Shown one piece after another: positions 7,802 through 17,307 of a DNA stretch of 55,021 nucleotides. The translations under genes and the position numbers were made by a program. Location of the stretch: NCBI RefSeq assembly GCF_937941905.1, contig NZ_CALDGS010000011.1, positions 1 to 55,021 of the forward strand. Direction: 5' to 3'. The notes below the pieces were generated by a model. That model saw only the letters and a program-made list of their open reading frames with translations, was not told the DNA's origin and made no database searches. This DNA comes from an uncultured Mycolicibacterium sp. (GTDB lineage: Bacteria > Actinomycetota > Actinomycetes > Mycobacteriales > Mycobacteriaceae). How positions within the stretch are numbered: the stretch's first letter is position 1; the number at the start of each line of letters is the position of its first letter.

Positions 7802-8992
7802 ATGGATCTGAACGATTCGCCGGCCGAGGCGCGGTTCCGCGCCCGGTTGCGGGCGTGGCTGGCCGACACGCTGCCGACGCTGCCGTGGCCGGAGCCGGCC
7901 GACATGCATGAGCGGCGCCGGTTCTGGTCGGTGTGGCAGCGCAAGCTGTTCGACGCCGGCTTCGCCGGGCTGTCCTGGCCGGCCGAATACGGTGGGGCCG
8001 GAGCGGATGCGAAGATCAAGGCGATCTTCAACGAGGAGCTCGACCGCGCGGGTGCCCCGGACCGGCTCAACATCATCGGCGAGGACTTCGCCGGGCCGAC
8101 CATCGTCGCGTTCGGCACCGACGAGCAGAAGCGGCGCTACCTCGAGCCGATTCTGAAGGGCGACGAGATCTGGTGTCAGTTGTTCTCCGAGCCGGAGTCC
8201 GGATCGGATCTGGCCTCGCTACGCACCACGGCCACCAAGGTCGACGGCGGATGGAAGATCAACGGCCAGAAGATCTGGACCTCGCGCGCCCAGATCGCCG
8301 ACAACGCGATCCTGTTGGCGCGCACCGGCGGCGGTGAACGGCACAAGGGCATCACCTACTTCCTGGTGTCGATGGCCTCACCCGGGATCACGGTCCGGCC
8401 GCTGGCGCACATGCTGGGTGAGGCCGAGTTCAACGAGGTGTTCCTCGACGACGTTTTCGTGCCGGACGGCAACGTCGTCGGTGCGGTGGACGGCGGGTGG
8501 AAGGTCGCGATGGCGACGCTGTCGTTCGAGCGGGTCGGCATCGCCACCGGCCGGGTCAACACCACCCGCGCGGTAGCCGATCTGGTCGATCAGATCAAGC
8601 GCGGGACCACCGACGACGGCCGGCCGCTGGCGGCCGATCCCCTGGTACGCCAGCGGATCGCCGACCTGTACGGCCGCGCACTGACCCATTACCTGATCGG
8701 GCAGCGGGTGATCACCGGCGCGGCATCCGGCGAACCACCCGGGCCGGTGACCTCAATCGGCAAGCTGTACTTCTGTCCGCTGGTCGAGGACATCGCCGAC
8801 TTCGGGCTGGAACTGACGGATTTCGGTGGCCAGTTCGGGCTCGACGAAGCGGGACGGGACGACACGGACCCCGAACAGCAGCGCTGGCTGCGGTTGGCCT
8901 ACCAGGCCCGCGGCACTGCGATCGCGGGCGGATCGACCTTCATCCAGCGCAACATCGCCGCCGAGCGGGTGCTCGGGATGCCCAGGGGCTGA
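7802..8992 (+). CDS. Acyl-CoA dehydrogenase (FadE; catalytic-Glu-bearing)
   Basis: 396-residue flavoprotein that oxidises an acyl-CoA to the 2-enoyl-CoA. Standard signatures: FSEPESGSDLASLRTTA (about residues 128-144), WKINGQKIWTSRA, and C-terminal GGSTFIQRNIAAERVLGMPR. The YEG-type C-terminal Glu is replaced by Gly, but a Glu at about residue 243 (TLSFERVGIATG) sits where isovaleryl-CoA dehydrogenase and the actinobacterial ChsE1-type enzymes carry their base. That places it in the heteromer-forming FadE group, and the motif-poor FadE at 10986 is a natural partner. Good ribosome site GGGAGGG five bases before the ATG. First gene of a long plus-strand operon reaching at least 16474. Confidence 0.9.
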   Translation: MDLNDSPAEARFRARLRAWLADTLPTLPWPEPADMHERRRFWSVWQRKLFDAGFAGLSWPAEYGGAGADAKIKAIFNEELDRAGAPDRLNIIGEDFAGPTIVAFGTDEQKRRYLEPILKGDEIWCQLFSEPESGSDLASLRTTATKVDGGWKINGQKIWTSRAQIADNAILLARTGGGERHKGITYFLVSMASPGITVRPLAHMLGEAEFNEVFLDDVFVPDGNVVGAVDGGWKVAMATLSFERVGIATGRVNTTRAVADLVDQIKRGTTDDGRPLAADPLVRQRIADLYGRALTHYLIGQRVITGAASGEPPGPVTSIGKLYFCPLVEDIADFGLELTDFGGQFGLDEAGRDDTDPEQQRWLRLAYQARGTAIAGGSTFIQRNIAAERVLGMPRG

Positions 8993-9002
8993 GGAGAACG
9001 AA

Positions 9003-10973
9003 ATGACCGACTACGTCTGGCATCCCACGGCCGAATATCTGGAGCGGGCCAATGTGCTGCGGCTGGCCCGTCGGCACGGTATCGACACCATCGACGAGTT
9101 GCGCCGCCGGTCCACCGCCGACATCTGCTGGTACTGGAATGCGGTCGTCGAAGACCTGGGCATCCCGTTCGCCACCCCGTACCGGTCGGTGGTCGACCTC
9201 TCCCGGGGCATCGAATTCCCGGAGTGGTTCGTTGGCGGCACCTTCAACGTGGTCGACGCCTGCATCGGAAGGTGGCTGGCAACCGACCGGGACCGTCCGG
9301 CGGTGGTCCACGAGGCCGAGAACGGCTCGGTGACCACGCTGACCTACGGTGAGCTGGCCGACCAGGTCGGCCGGGCCGCGGCGGGCCTGACCGAGCTCGG
9401 GATCGGCAAGGGCGACGCGGTCGGCATCTACCTGCCGATGACACCCGAAGCGGTCGTGGCGCTGTATGCGGCGGCCGGCATCGGCGCGATCGTGGTGCCG
9501 CTGTTCTCCGGGTTCGGGGCCCCGGCCATCGCGGCCCGGCTCGCCGACGCCGAGGTCAAGGCGGTCGTCGTCGCCGACGGCACCGTCCGGCGCGGACGGT
9601 CGGTGAGTATGGCCGACGAGTTGGCCCGGGCGCTGCCGCGATCGCCCAGCGTCCGGACTGTCGTCGCCGTGGACAACATCGGCGCCCGGGTGCAGGTCGG
9701 CCGGGCCGACGTCACGGTGGCAGACTGGTCCGCCCTGGTCGATCCGGGCCGGGCACCGCACCGATTCGAACCGCTGCCGGCCGAGCATCCGCTGATGCTC
9801 GGTTACACCTCGGGAACCACCGGAAAACCCAAGGGCGCGGTGCACACCCAGGCGGGATTCACCGTGAAGGTGACCAGCGAGGTCGCCTACTCGTTCGACA
9901 TCCACCCCGGCGAGGTGTTCTGCTGGATCACCGACATGGGCTGGGTCATGGGGCCCCTGTCGACCATCGGTACCCACGCCAACGGCGCCACCCTGTTGCT
10001 GTACGAGGGCTCACCCGACGTTCCGGACCGTTGCCGGTTGTGGAGCCTGGTCGAACGGCACCGGATCACCATGTTCGGCGTGTCGCCCACCCTGATCCGG
10101 GCGCTGAAGGCCACTCCGGCGGAGGAATTCCGCCGCTACGACCTGAGCTCGGTACGGGTGTTGGGATCCACCGGGGAGCCGTGGGACGCCGACTCCTACG
10201 AGTGGCTGGCCGCCGACGTGTTCGGCGGCCGGGTGCCGGTGATCAACTTCTCCGGCGGTACCGAGGTCGGCGGCTCCTTCCTTGCGCCCTACCCGGTCGA
10301 GCCCATTCCCAGCTGCTCGCTGGGCGGCCCGTCGCTGGGGATGGACGTCGACGTCGTCGACGACGACGGCGCGCCGGTGCGCGGCCGGGTCGGGGAACTT
10401 GTCTGCCGCCAACCCTGGCCCGCCATGACCCGAGGGGTGTGGCGGGACCGGGAGCGCTACCTGCGGTCGTACTGGTCGCGGTATCCGGGGATGTGGTGGC
10501 ACGGCGATTTCGCGCTGGTCGACGCATCCGGCCGGTGGTATATCCTCGGGCGCTCCGATGACGTGATGAACGTTGCCGGCAAGCGCATCGCACCGGCCGA
10601 GGTTGAGTCCATCCTCGCCACCCACCCCGCGGTCGCCGAGGCGGCGGCCGTCGGCGTGCCCAATCCACAGAAGGGCGAGGTGATCTGGGCGTTCTGGGTA
10701 CCGCGCAGCGAAGTCGACACCGGGGCGGTCGCCGACGAGCTGCGCCGGTTGGTGTCCGACGGGATCGGCAAACCGTTCGCGCCGGCGCGGGTGCTGGCCG
10801 TCCCGGCGCTGCCCAAGACCAGATCGGCCAAGATCCTGCGCCGCGCGATCCGTGCGGCCGCCATCGGGGCGGATCCCGGGGATCTGTCCAGCGCCGAGAA
10901 CCCGGAAGCCGTTGATGCCATTCGGCAAGTCGTGCACGGCAGCTCCGCATGCGGCGCCGGGAGCACCAACTGA
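9003..10973 (+). CDS. Acyl-CoA synthetase, acetyl/propionyl-CoA synthetase-like
   Basis: 656-residue ANL ligase of the long AcsA/PrpE/acetoacetyl-CoA synthetase type. An N-terminal ACAS-type extension (YLERANVLRLARRHG) is followed by the P-loop MLGYTSGTTGKPKGAVHT (about residues 263-280), GEVFCWITDMGWVMGP, FSGGTEVGG, WWHGDFALVDASGRWYILGR and the C-terminal Lys in LPKTRSAKILRR. It activates a short or branched carboxylic acid with ATP and CoA. It lies 10 bases after the first dehydrogenase with GAGGAG ahead of the ATG. Possible role: reactivating an acid released by ring cleavage. Substrate not deducible. Confidence 0.85.
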   Translation: MTDYVWHPTAEYLERANVLRLARRHGIDTIDELRRRSTADICWYWNAVVEDLGIPFATPYRSVVDLSRGIEFPEWFVGGTFNVVDACIGRWLATDRDRPAVVHEAENGSVTTLTYGELADQVGRAAAGLTELGIGKGDAVGIYLPMTPEAVVALYAAAGIGAIVVPLFSGFGAPAIAARLADAEVKAVVVADGTVRRGRSVSMADELARALPRSPSVRTVVAVDNIGARVQVGRADVTVADWSALVDPGRAPHRFEPLPAEHPLMLGYTSGTTGKPKGAVHTQAGFTVKVTSEVAYSFDIHPGEVFCWITDMGWVMGPLSTIGTHANGATLLLYEGSPDVPDRCRLWSLVERHRITMFGVSPTLIRALKATPAEEFRRYDLSSVRVLGSTGEPWDADSYEWLAADVFGGRVPVINFSGGTEVGGSFLAPYPVEPIPSCSLGGPSLGMDVDVVDDDGAPVRGRVGELVCRQPWPAMTRGVWRDRERYLRSYWSRYPGMWWHGDFALVDASGRWYILGRSDDVMNVAGKRIAPAEVESILATHPAVAEAAAVGVPNPQKGEVIWAFWVPRSEVDTGAVADELRRLVSDGIGKPFAPARVLAVPALPKTRSAKILRRAIRAAAIGADPGDLSSAENPEAVDAIRQVVHGSSACGAGSTN

Positions 10974-10985
10974 CGAGGAGCAAGA

Positions 10986-12038
10986 ATGCAATTGGAGCTG
11001 TCCGAGGAGCAGGAACTCTTCGCGACCTCGCTGCGCGAGTGGATCGCCGCGAAGTTCACCACCGAGACCGTGCGTCGGTTGCAGTCCGACGGCGACACCT
11101 CGACATTCACCGCTGCCCTGATCAACGAGGGTTGGTGGGCCGTCGGTTATCCCGAACAAGCCGGCGGTCAAGGTGGGGGAGTGCTCGAGTTAGCCCTGAC
11201 GGCAAGGGAGTTCGGCCGCGCCGCGGTGCCAGATGCCTCGTGGCTGGCCGCCACCGTGGCGGCCCCACTGCTCACCGACGCTGAGCTTGCCGCCCAGATC
11301 GAGGGCGAGCAACGGTATGCGCTCGCGCTCCGGGGAGATCGGATACCCGACTGGAGCGCCGTCGAGTCTGATCGCGGGTGCCTGAGCGGAACCGTCGCGC
11401 ACGTACTGGGTGCGCCGGAAGCCGACGTGTTCCTCGTGCCGGTCGAGGGCGGCCTGGCCCGGTTGTCGGCCGAGGCGGTAACGGTCTCGGCAGAACCGTT
11501 GCTGGACCGCTCCCGTGCCGCGGGCACCATCGAGTTCGCCGAAGTTGCGGTCACCGATGTACAGGCCGTCGACGATGCGGCGCTGGTTCGTGCAACGGCG
11601 CTAGCCGCGGTGCTGGTGGCCGCCGATGCGCTCGGGGCGGCGGAGCGGATGCTGGAACTGTCAGTCGAATACAGCAAGCAGCGCAAGCAGTTCGGCCGGC
11701 CGATCGGGTCGTTCCAGGCGGTCAAGCATGCGGCGGCGCAGATGCTGGTGAGTGTGGAGGCGGCCTATTCGATCGCGCTGTATGCGGCCGCGGCGTTGGA
11801 CGGCGGGCGGCCGGATGCGACGACGACGGCTGCGGCGGCCAAGGCGCAGGTGACCGGGGGTGCGGTCGGTGTGGCCGATTCCGCGCTGACCGTGCACGGG
11901 GCGATCGGTTACACCTGGGAACACGATCTGCACCTGTTCTACAAGCGGGCCAAGCTCGACCGCACCCTGTTCGGCACCCCCCGGGCCTGGAACGAGCGGA
12001 TCGCCACCGCCCTGCTCGACGAGACGGCTATCCCCTGA
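10986..12038 (+). CDS. Acyl-CoA dehydrogenase-like subunit lacking the catalytic Glu
   Basis: 350 residues, shorter than usual FadE (about 380-400) and with a degenerate middle domain. Recognisable ACAD parts are the N-terminal LELSEEQELFATSLREWIAA and the C-terminal SKQRKQFGRPIGSFQAVKHA and VHGAIGYTWEHDLHLFYKRA. The helix that carries the base in relatives (LxxERxxIA) reads ATALAAVLVAADAL around residues 203-216, with no Glu. In the known alpha2beta2 enzymes such as ChsE1-ChsE2 one subunit is likewise inactive, so I infer it is the non-catalytic partner of the FadE at 7802 or 12080. Starts 12 bases after the ligase with GAGGAG. Confidence 0.8.
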   Translation: MQLELSEEQELFATSLREWIAAKFTTETVRRLQSDGDTSTFTAALINEGWWAVGYPEQAGGQGGGVLELALTAREFGRAAVPDASWLAATVAAPLLTDAELAAQIEGEQRYALALRGDRIPDWSAVESDRGCLSGTVAHVLGAPEADVFLVPVEGGLARLSAEAVTVSAEPLLDRSRAAGTIEFAEVAVTDVQAVDDAALVRATALAAVLVAADALGAAERMLELSVEYSKQRKQFGRPIGSFQAVKHAAAQMLVSVEAAYSIALYAAAALDGGRPDATTTAAAAKAQVTGGAVGVADSALTVHGAIGYTWEHDLHLFYKRAKLDRTLFGTPRAWNERIATALLDETAIP

Positions 12039-12079
12039 CGGCCGTTCGGACCGTTTTCCACCGATACGACGGAGCTGAT

Positions 12080-13246
12080 GTGAATTTCGAATTGACCGAG
12101 GACCAGCTGACAATCCGTGACGCGGTCGCCGAACTGGCGGCCCGGTTCGACGATCTGTACTGGCAGGAGAAGGACGAAAACCACGAGTTTCCCACCGAGT
12201 TCTACAACGCCTTCGCCGAGGGCGGCTGGCTGGGCATCACCACCCCCGAGGAGTACGGCGGGCACGGTTACGGCATCACCGAGGCCTCGATCGTGCTGGA
12301 GCAGGTGGCGGCCTCCGGCGCCGGGATGAACGGCGCGAGCGCGATGCACATGTCGATCTTCGGCATGCACCCGGTGATCGTGCACGGCAGCGAGGAGCTC
12401 AAGCGGCGCACGCTGCCCCGCATCGTCACCGGTGATCTGCACGTCTGCTTCGGCGTCACCGAACCGGGTGCCGGCCTGGACACCACCAAGATCACCACAT
12501 TCGCCGAACGCAAGGGCGACAAATACATCGTCAACGGCCGCAAGGTGTGGATCTCCAAGGCGGTGGAGTCGGAGAAGATCCTGCTGCTGACCCGCACCAC
12601 GAAGTTCGAGGACGCGGCGCGCAAGACCGACGGCATGACGCTGTTTCTGACCGATCTGGACCGCAGCCGGGTCGAGATCCGCCCGATCAAGAAGATGGGG
12701 CGCAACGCGGTCACCTCCAATGAGTTGTTCATCGACGGCCTGGAGGTGCCCGTGGAGGACCGGGTCGGCGAGGAGGGGCAGGGGTTCAAGTACCTGCTGG
12801 ACGGGCTGAACCCGGAGCGGATGCTGATCGCGGCCGAGGCGCTGGGCATCGGCCGGGCGGCCCTGCGTGCGGCGGTGCAGTACGGCAACGACCGTGAGGT
12901 GTTCGGACGGCCCATCGGGATGAACCAGGGCATCCAGTTCCCGCTGGCGGACTCGCTGGCCCGGTTGGACGCCGCCGAGTTGATGCTGCGCAAGGCCACG
13001 TGGCTGTATGACAACGGCAAACCGTGTGGCCGGGAGGCCAACACCGCCAAATACCTGTGCGCCGATGCGGGATTCGAAGCCGCCGACCGCGCCCTCCAGA
13101 CCCACGGCGGCATGGGGTATGCCGAGGAGTACAACGTGGCCCGTTATTTCCGTGAGGCCCGGCTGACCCGGATCGCCCCGATCAGCCAGGAGATGGTGCT
13201 GAACTTCCTCGGATCCCACGTGCTCGGCCTGCCGAGGAGCTACTGA
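12080..13246 (+). CDS. Acyl-CoA dehydrogenase (FadE)
   Basis: 388-residue acyl-CoA dehydrogenase with all core motifs: GVTEPGAGLDTTKI, KYIVNGRKVWISKA, FGRPIGMNQGIQFPLADSLA and QTHGGMGYAEEYNVARYFRE. The base is probably the Glu in LNPERMLIAAEALG. The GTG at 12080 is the only reasonable start: it follows CGGAGC, and the ATG two bases earlier is closed by a stop. The 41-base gap before it is the longest in this operon. Its stop overlaps the next start (TGATG). It probably acts on a different chain length or later intermediate than the other FadE proteins. Confidence 0.9.
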   Translation: MNFELTEDQLTIRDAVAELAARFDDLYWQEKDENHEFPTEFYNAFAEGGWLGITTPEEYGGHGYGITEASIVLEQVAASGAGMNGASAMHMSIFGMHPVIVHGSEELKRRTLPRIVTGDLHVCFGVTEPGAGLDTTKITTFAERKGDKYIVNGRKVWISKAVESEKILLLTRTTKFEDAARKTDGMTLFLTDLDRSRVEIRPIKKMGRNAVTSNELFIDGLEVPVEDRVGEEGQGFKYLLDGLNPERMLIAAEALGIGRAALRAAVQYGNDREVFGRPIGMNQGIQFPLADSLARLDAAELMLRKATWLYDNGKPCGREANTAKYLCADAGFEAADRALQTHGGMGYAEEYNVARYFREARLTRIAPISQEMVLNFLGSHVLGLPRSY

Positions 13247-14040
13247 TGAGCCAACCACACAGCGCGCTGAACGTGGCAGAGGCACTGCGGGTGTTCGGCC
13301 TCGACGGCCGCACCGCGCTGGTGACGGGGGCCGGCGGCGGCGTGGGGGCTGCCGTGGCCGAACGCTTCGCCGCGGCGGGGGCACGCGTGCTGGTCACCGA
13401 CGTCGATGAGGCGGCGGCGGCGCGGGTGGCGGGCCGGATCACCGAGGCCGGCGGCAGCGCCGAACCGTTCGCGTTGGACGTCTGCGATCCCGACAACACC
13501 GCCGCGGCGGTGGCGGCCGCCGTGGAGCTCGGCGACGGCACGCTGCACATCCTGGTCAACAACGCCGGGGTGATCGCCCCGGCCATGTTCGCCAACATGG
13601 ACGAGGCCAGATTCCGGCGCGTCCTGGACGTGCACGTGATGGGCACCTACCACTGCAGCCACGCCGCACTCGACGTGCTGCCCACCGACGGCACCGGCCG
13701 GATCATCAACGTCACCTCCGCCGCCGGGCTGACCGGGACGATCGGCCAGGCCAACTACGGCGCGGCCAAGGCCGCGATCATCGGCCTGACCAAGTCCCTG
13801 GCCCGCGAGTTGGCCAGACAGTCGATCACGGTGAACGCGGTCGCCCCGCTGGCCGCCACCGCGATGACCGAGAACATCCGCAGCAACGAGAAACTCGCCG
13901 CCAAGACGCTCGAGCGGATCCCGCTGAAGCGCTGGGCCACCCCCGCCGAGATCGCCCCGAGCTTCCTGTTTCTGGCGTCCGACGCGGCGGCCTACATCAC
14001 CGGGCAGGTGTTGCCCGTCGACGGAGGGACGGTGATCTGA
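13246..14040 (+). CDS. SDR-family dehydrogenase (3-hydroxyacyl-CoA dehydrogenase candidate)
   Basis: 264-residue classical short-chain dehydrogenase. NAD(P) motif TGAGGGVG at residues 27-34, NNAG at 105-108, catalytic Ser158, Tyr171 and Lys175 (YGAAK), and C-terminal ITGQVLPVDGG. An acidic residue at the end of beta-2 (LVTDVDE) suggests NAD. It is translationally coupled to the FadE before it and the thiolase after it, exactly where a 3-hydroxyacyl-CoA dehydrogenase of beta-oxidation is needed, so that role is favoured by context. Confidence 0.85.
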   Translation: MSQPHSALNVAEALRVFGLDGRTALVTGAGGGVGAAVAERFAAAGARVLVTDVDEAAAARVAGRITEAGGSAEPFALDVCDPDNTAAAVAAAVELGDGTLHILVNNAGVIAPAMFANMDEARFRRVLDVHVMGTYHCSHAALDVLPTDGTGRIINVTSAAGLTGTIGQANYGAAKAAIIGLTKSLARELARQSITVNAVAPLAATAMTENIRSNEKLAAKTLERIPLKRWATPAEIAPSFLFLASDAAAYITGQVLPVDGGTVI

Positions 14041-15239
14041 TGGCGGCCAGGGTATCCGGTCCGTTCGCGAACACGGGTCGCGAGGTGGTGATCGCCGAGG
14101 CAGTGCGCACCCCTATCGGCCGATCACATCCGGAGAAGGGGTGGTTTCGCGACTGGCACCCGAACGCCATGCTGGCCGCCTGCTACCGGGAGCTGATCGA
14201 GCGTGCCGATATCGACCCCGGGGCGGTGGAGGATCTGATCATCGGCTGCACCGCGCCGTTCGGGGAACAGTCCCGCAACATCGGGCGCAACGCCTGGTTA
14301 CAGGCCGGCTTTCCGCCGGAGGTGCCGGCCACCACACTGGACCGCCGCTGCGGGTCGGCCCAGACCGCGGTGAATTTCGCGGCCGCACTGATCGCCTCGG
14401 GCGCACACGACATCGTGATCGCCGGCGGAGTGGAACACATGCACCACGTGCCGATGAACTCCCCGGCCACGATCAGCGAACTCTACGGCGATCCGTGGCC
14501 GCCCGAATTGCGGGAACGCTACGACTTCGTCACCCAGGGCGAAAGCGCCGAACTGATCGCCGACCGCTGGGGCATCTCGCGGACCGAGATGGACGAATTC
14601 GCCCTCCGTTCGCACCGACTGGCCGCCGAGGCCATCGCCGCGGGCCGGTTCGTCGATGAAATGGTGCCGATGCAGCTCGACGGCCAGATCCGCACCGGCG
14701 ACCAGACCGTGCGGCCGGACACCTCACTGGAAACACTCGCCAAACTCAAGCCGGTGTTCCGCCCGGACAACGGCCGCATCACCGCCGGCAGCTCGAGCCC
14801 GATCTGCGACAGCGCGGCCGCGGTCCTGCTGTGCACCCGCGAAGCCGCGCAACGCCACGGGCTGCGGCTCCGGGCCCGCATCGCCGACCAGATCACCGTC
14901 GGTGTCGATCCGATCATCATGCTCACCGGACCCATCCCGGCCACCCGAAAACTGCTGGAACGCAACGGGCTCACCGTCGACGACGTCGACCTGTTCGAGG
15001 TCAACGAGGCCTTCTCCTCGGTGGTCCTGGCCTGGGAACGGGAGCTGCAGCCCGACATGGACCGGGTCAACGTCAACGGCGGGGCGATCGCCCTCGGACA
15101 TGCCGTCGGGGCCACTGGCGCCCGCCTTGTGGCCACGCTCCTGCACGAGATGCCGCGCCGCGACGCCACCCTCGGGCTGATCACCATGTGCTGCGGCGGT
15201 GGGCTGGGCACCGGCACACTCATCGAACGGATCGAGTGA
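14040..15239 (+). CDS. Thiolase (acetyl-CoA acyltransferase)
   Basis: 399-residue thiolase that cleaves a 3-ketoacyl-CoA with CoA. Nucleophile Cys104 in TTLDRRCGSAQTAV, NEAF motif in FEVNEAFSSV, His354 in GGAIALGHAVGATG, and the second active-site Cys (385) in MCCGGGLGTGTLI. All catalytic residues are present and the length is normal. The start overlaps the SDR stop and its own stop overlaps the CoA-transferase start. Final step of the beta-oxidation cycle encoded in this operon. Confidence 0.92.
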   Translation: MAARVSGPFANTGREVVIAEAVRTPIGRSHPEKGWFRDWHPNAMLAACYRELIERADIDPGAVEDLIIGCTAPFGEQSRNIGRNAWLQAGFPPEVPATTLDRRCGSAQTAVNFAAALIASGAHDIVIAGGVEHMHHVPMNSPATISELYGDPWPPELRERYDFVTQGESAELIADRWGISRTEMDEFALRSHRLAAEAIAAGRFVDEMVPMQLDGQIRTGDQTVRPDTSLETLAKLKPVFRPDNGRITAGSSSPICDSAAAVLLCTREAAQRHGLRLRARIADQITVGVDPIIMLTGPIPATRKLLERNGLTVDDVDLFEVNEAFSSVVLAWERELQPDMDRVNVNGGAIALGHAVGATGARLVATLLHEMPRRDATLGLITMCCGGGLGTGTLIERIE

Positions 15240-16474
15240 TGATCGACTTCGGTCGATACCTGAAACCGGGAATGGGTGTCTGGTGGGGCCAGGCGGCAGC
15301 CGAGCCGCGTCCGCTGGTCGACCAGTTGCTGGCTCAGGCGCCGACGCTGGGACCGCTGCAGCTGTTCACCGGGCTGAGCTGGAACGACCAACTGGCCGAG
15401 CAGATCTCGCCGGGCACCCGGATGATCTCCTACGGCGGCCTCGGTGCGCTGCGCAAACTGGTGCAAGCCGACCGGCTCGAGGTGGTGCCGTGCCACTACT
15501 CGGCGCTGCCCCGCATGTTCGCCGAACGGCGGCTGCCCTGTGACGCCGGGCTCATCCAGGTGTCCCCGCCGGACGCGTACGGCATGTGCTCGCTGGGGAT
15601 CGGCGTTGACTACATGGCCAACGCCATCGACCACACCCCGCTGCTGTTCGCCGAGATCAACGCCCGGATGCCGGTCACCGAAACCTCGCCCCGGCTGCCG
15701 CTGCACAGCTTCACCGCGGTCATCGAGACCGACCGGCCGTTGCCGGAGGATCCGCCTGCACCGATCGGTGACGTCGAGCGGGCGATCGCCGCACACATCG
15801 TCGGGCTGATCGACGACGGCGACACCATCCAGGTCGGTATCGGATCCCTCGGTGCCGCGGTTTTCGAGGCGCTGTCCGGGCATCGCGACCTCGGGGTGCA
15901 CACCGGCATGATCACCGACGGGCTGTTGATGCTGATGGAAAAAGGCGCGGTCACTGGCGGGCGTAAGGAAATCGACACCGGGTTCGCGGTCGCCGGCACC
16001 GCGCTGGGCTCGGCCCGGCTCTACGCGCGGATCCAGGAACTGCCGGTGTCGTTCCGGCCGACCAGCTACACGCACTCCCCTCGGGTGCTGGCCGAGCTCG
16101 CCTCACTGGTCGCGGTGAACTTCGCGATCGAGGTCGACCTCACCGGACAGGTCGGCGCCGAGGTCAGCCGGGGGACCTACCTCGGTGCCGTCGGCGGGCA
16201 GGTGGACTTCGCGCGGGCAGCGGCGCTCACCGGGAAACGATCGATCATCGCGCTGCGTTCGACGGTCGGCGGCCGCTCGTCGATAAAGTTCGCCCTGGAC
16301 GAGGGGGTGGTGACCACCGCTAGGGCCGACGTCGACTGTGTGGTCACCGAGTACGGTGTGGCGCACCTGCGGGGGCAGTCACTCGCCGAGCGCCGACGCC
16401 GGATGATCCGCATCGCCGCACCGCAATTCCGGGAGGAACTGGAGCGCGCCGTGCGTCTGGCGAATGCGTCGTGA
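15239..16474 (+). CDS. Acetyl-CoA hydrolase/CoA-transferase family protein
   Basis: 411 residues of the acetyl-CoA hydrolase/4-hydroxybutyrate CoA-transferase family. Visible are the N-terminal ATP-independent transferase fold, DTIQVGIGSLGAAVFEAL near the middle, and the C-terminal half with NFAIEVDLTGQVGAE and VVTEYGVAHLRGQSLAERRR. It moves CoA between acyl-CoA and a free acid, so it can activate a substrate without ATP. Start ATG 15239 overlaps the thiolase stop; a GTG one codon earlier is possible. Last gene of the 7.8-16.5 kb operon. Donor and acceptor are unknown. Confidence 0.85.
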   Translation: MIDFGRYLKPGMGVWWGQAAAEPRPLVDQLLAQAPTLGPLQLFTGLSWNDQLAEQISPGTRMISYGGLGALRKLVQADRLEVVPCHYSALPRMFAERRLPCDAGLIQVSPPDAYGMCSLGIGVDYMANAIDHTPLLFAEINARMPVTETSPRLPLHSFTAVIETDRPLPEDPPAPIGDVERAIAAHIVGLIDDGDTIQVGIGSLGAAVFEALSGHRDLGVHTGMITDGLLMLMEKGAVTGGRKEIDTGFAVAGTALGSARLYARIQELPVSFRPTSYTHSPRVLAELASLVAVNFAIEVDLTGQVGAEVSRGTYLGAVGGQVDFARAAALTGKRSIIALRSTVGGRSSIKFALDEGVVTTARADVDCVVTEYGVAHLRGQSLAERRRRMIRIAAPQFREELERAVRLANAS

Positions 16475-16535
16475 TGTGACGGCGGGGCGAGAAAACGTAG
16501 TGAAAAGACGTACGTAGGGAAGGGAGCAAGCAGAC

Positions 16536-17294
16536 ATGACCAATCGAGTGGCGTTCGTGACCGGCGGGGCACAGGGGATCGGCGAGGGGATCTCGATTCG
16601 GTTGGGGGCCGACGGGTTCCGGGTCGCTGTGGCAGATCTGAACGCCGAGAAGGCGAAACAGACGGCGGAGCGGATCGTCGCTGCCGGTGGGCAGGCCATC
16701 GCGGTCCGGGTGGACGTGACCGACACCGAGTCGGTGAATTCGGCGGTGGCGCAGGTCACCGCCGAACTCGGCCCGGTTGAGGTCGCCGTCAACAATGCCG
16801 GGTGGGACGACTTCATGAACTTCCTCGACACCGACGAGGACTTCTGGAACAAGATCCTCGACATCAATTTCAAGGGGGCGCTGCGGGTTTGCCACGCGGT
16901 GGTGCCGGGTATGGTCGAGCGCGGCTTCGGCCGGGTGATCAACATCGGCTCCGATGCCGGCCGGGTCGGCTCGTCGCTGGAGGCCGTCTACTCGGGGGCC
17001 AAGGGCGGGATCATCGCCTTCACCAAGACCCTGGCGCGCGAGGTGGCCACCAAGGGGGTCACCGCGAACACCGTCTGCCCCGGGCCGACCGACACTCCCG
17101 CCCTGCGCAAGTTCGCCGACAACTCGGGACAGGACGCCGATAAGGTGCTGGCCGGGATGGTCCGGGCCGTGCCGATGCGCCGCCTGGCCCAGCCCGCGGA
17201 CATCGCCGCGGCCGTGGCCTTCTTCGCCGGCGACGACACCGGGTACATCACCGGCCAGACGCTGTCGGTCAGCGGCGGCCTGACGATGGCGTAG
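16536..17294 (+). CDS. BadH-like SDR: 2-hydroxycyclohexanecarboxyl-CoA dehydrogenase candidate
   Basis: 252-residue short-chain dehydrogenase with TGGAQGIG (residues 9-16), Ser139, Tyr152, Lys156. Its diagnostic stretches match what I remember of BadH from Rhodopseudomonas: VNNAGWDDF, INIGSDAGRVGSSLEAVY, CPGPTDTPAL and ITGQTLSVSGGLTM. BadH oxidises 2-hydroxycyclohexane-1-carboxyl-CoA to the 2-keto compound, the step before ring opening. The BadI/MenB-like gene 13 bases downstream strengthens this. Ribosome site GGGAAGGGAG precedes the ATG; the 61-base gap before it may hold its own promoter. The ring may be substituted, so the exact substrate is open. Confidence 0.8.
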   Translation: MTNRVAFVTGGAQGIGEGISIRLGADGFRVAVADLNAEKAKQTAERIVAAGGQAIAVRVDVTDTESVNSAVAQVTAELGPVEVAVNNAGWDDFMNFLDTDEDFWNKILDINFKGALRVCHAVVPGMVERGFGRVINIGSDAGRVGSSLEAVYSGAKGGIIAFTKTLAREVATKGVTANTVCPGPTDTPALRKFADNSGQDADKVLAGMVRAVPMRRLAQPADIAAAVAFFAGDDTGYITGQTLSVSGGLTMA

Positions 17295-17307
17295 TCGAAC
17301 GGCCCGG

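Noticed and set aside
14519..16075. 518-codon minus-strand ORF opposite thiolase and CoA-transferase
   Set aside because: Both plus-strand genes have complete catalytic motifs; the minus frame has none.
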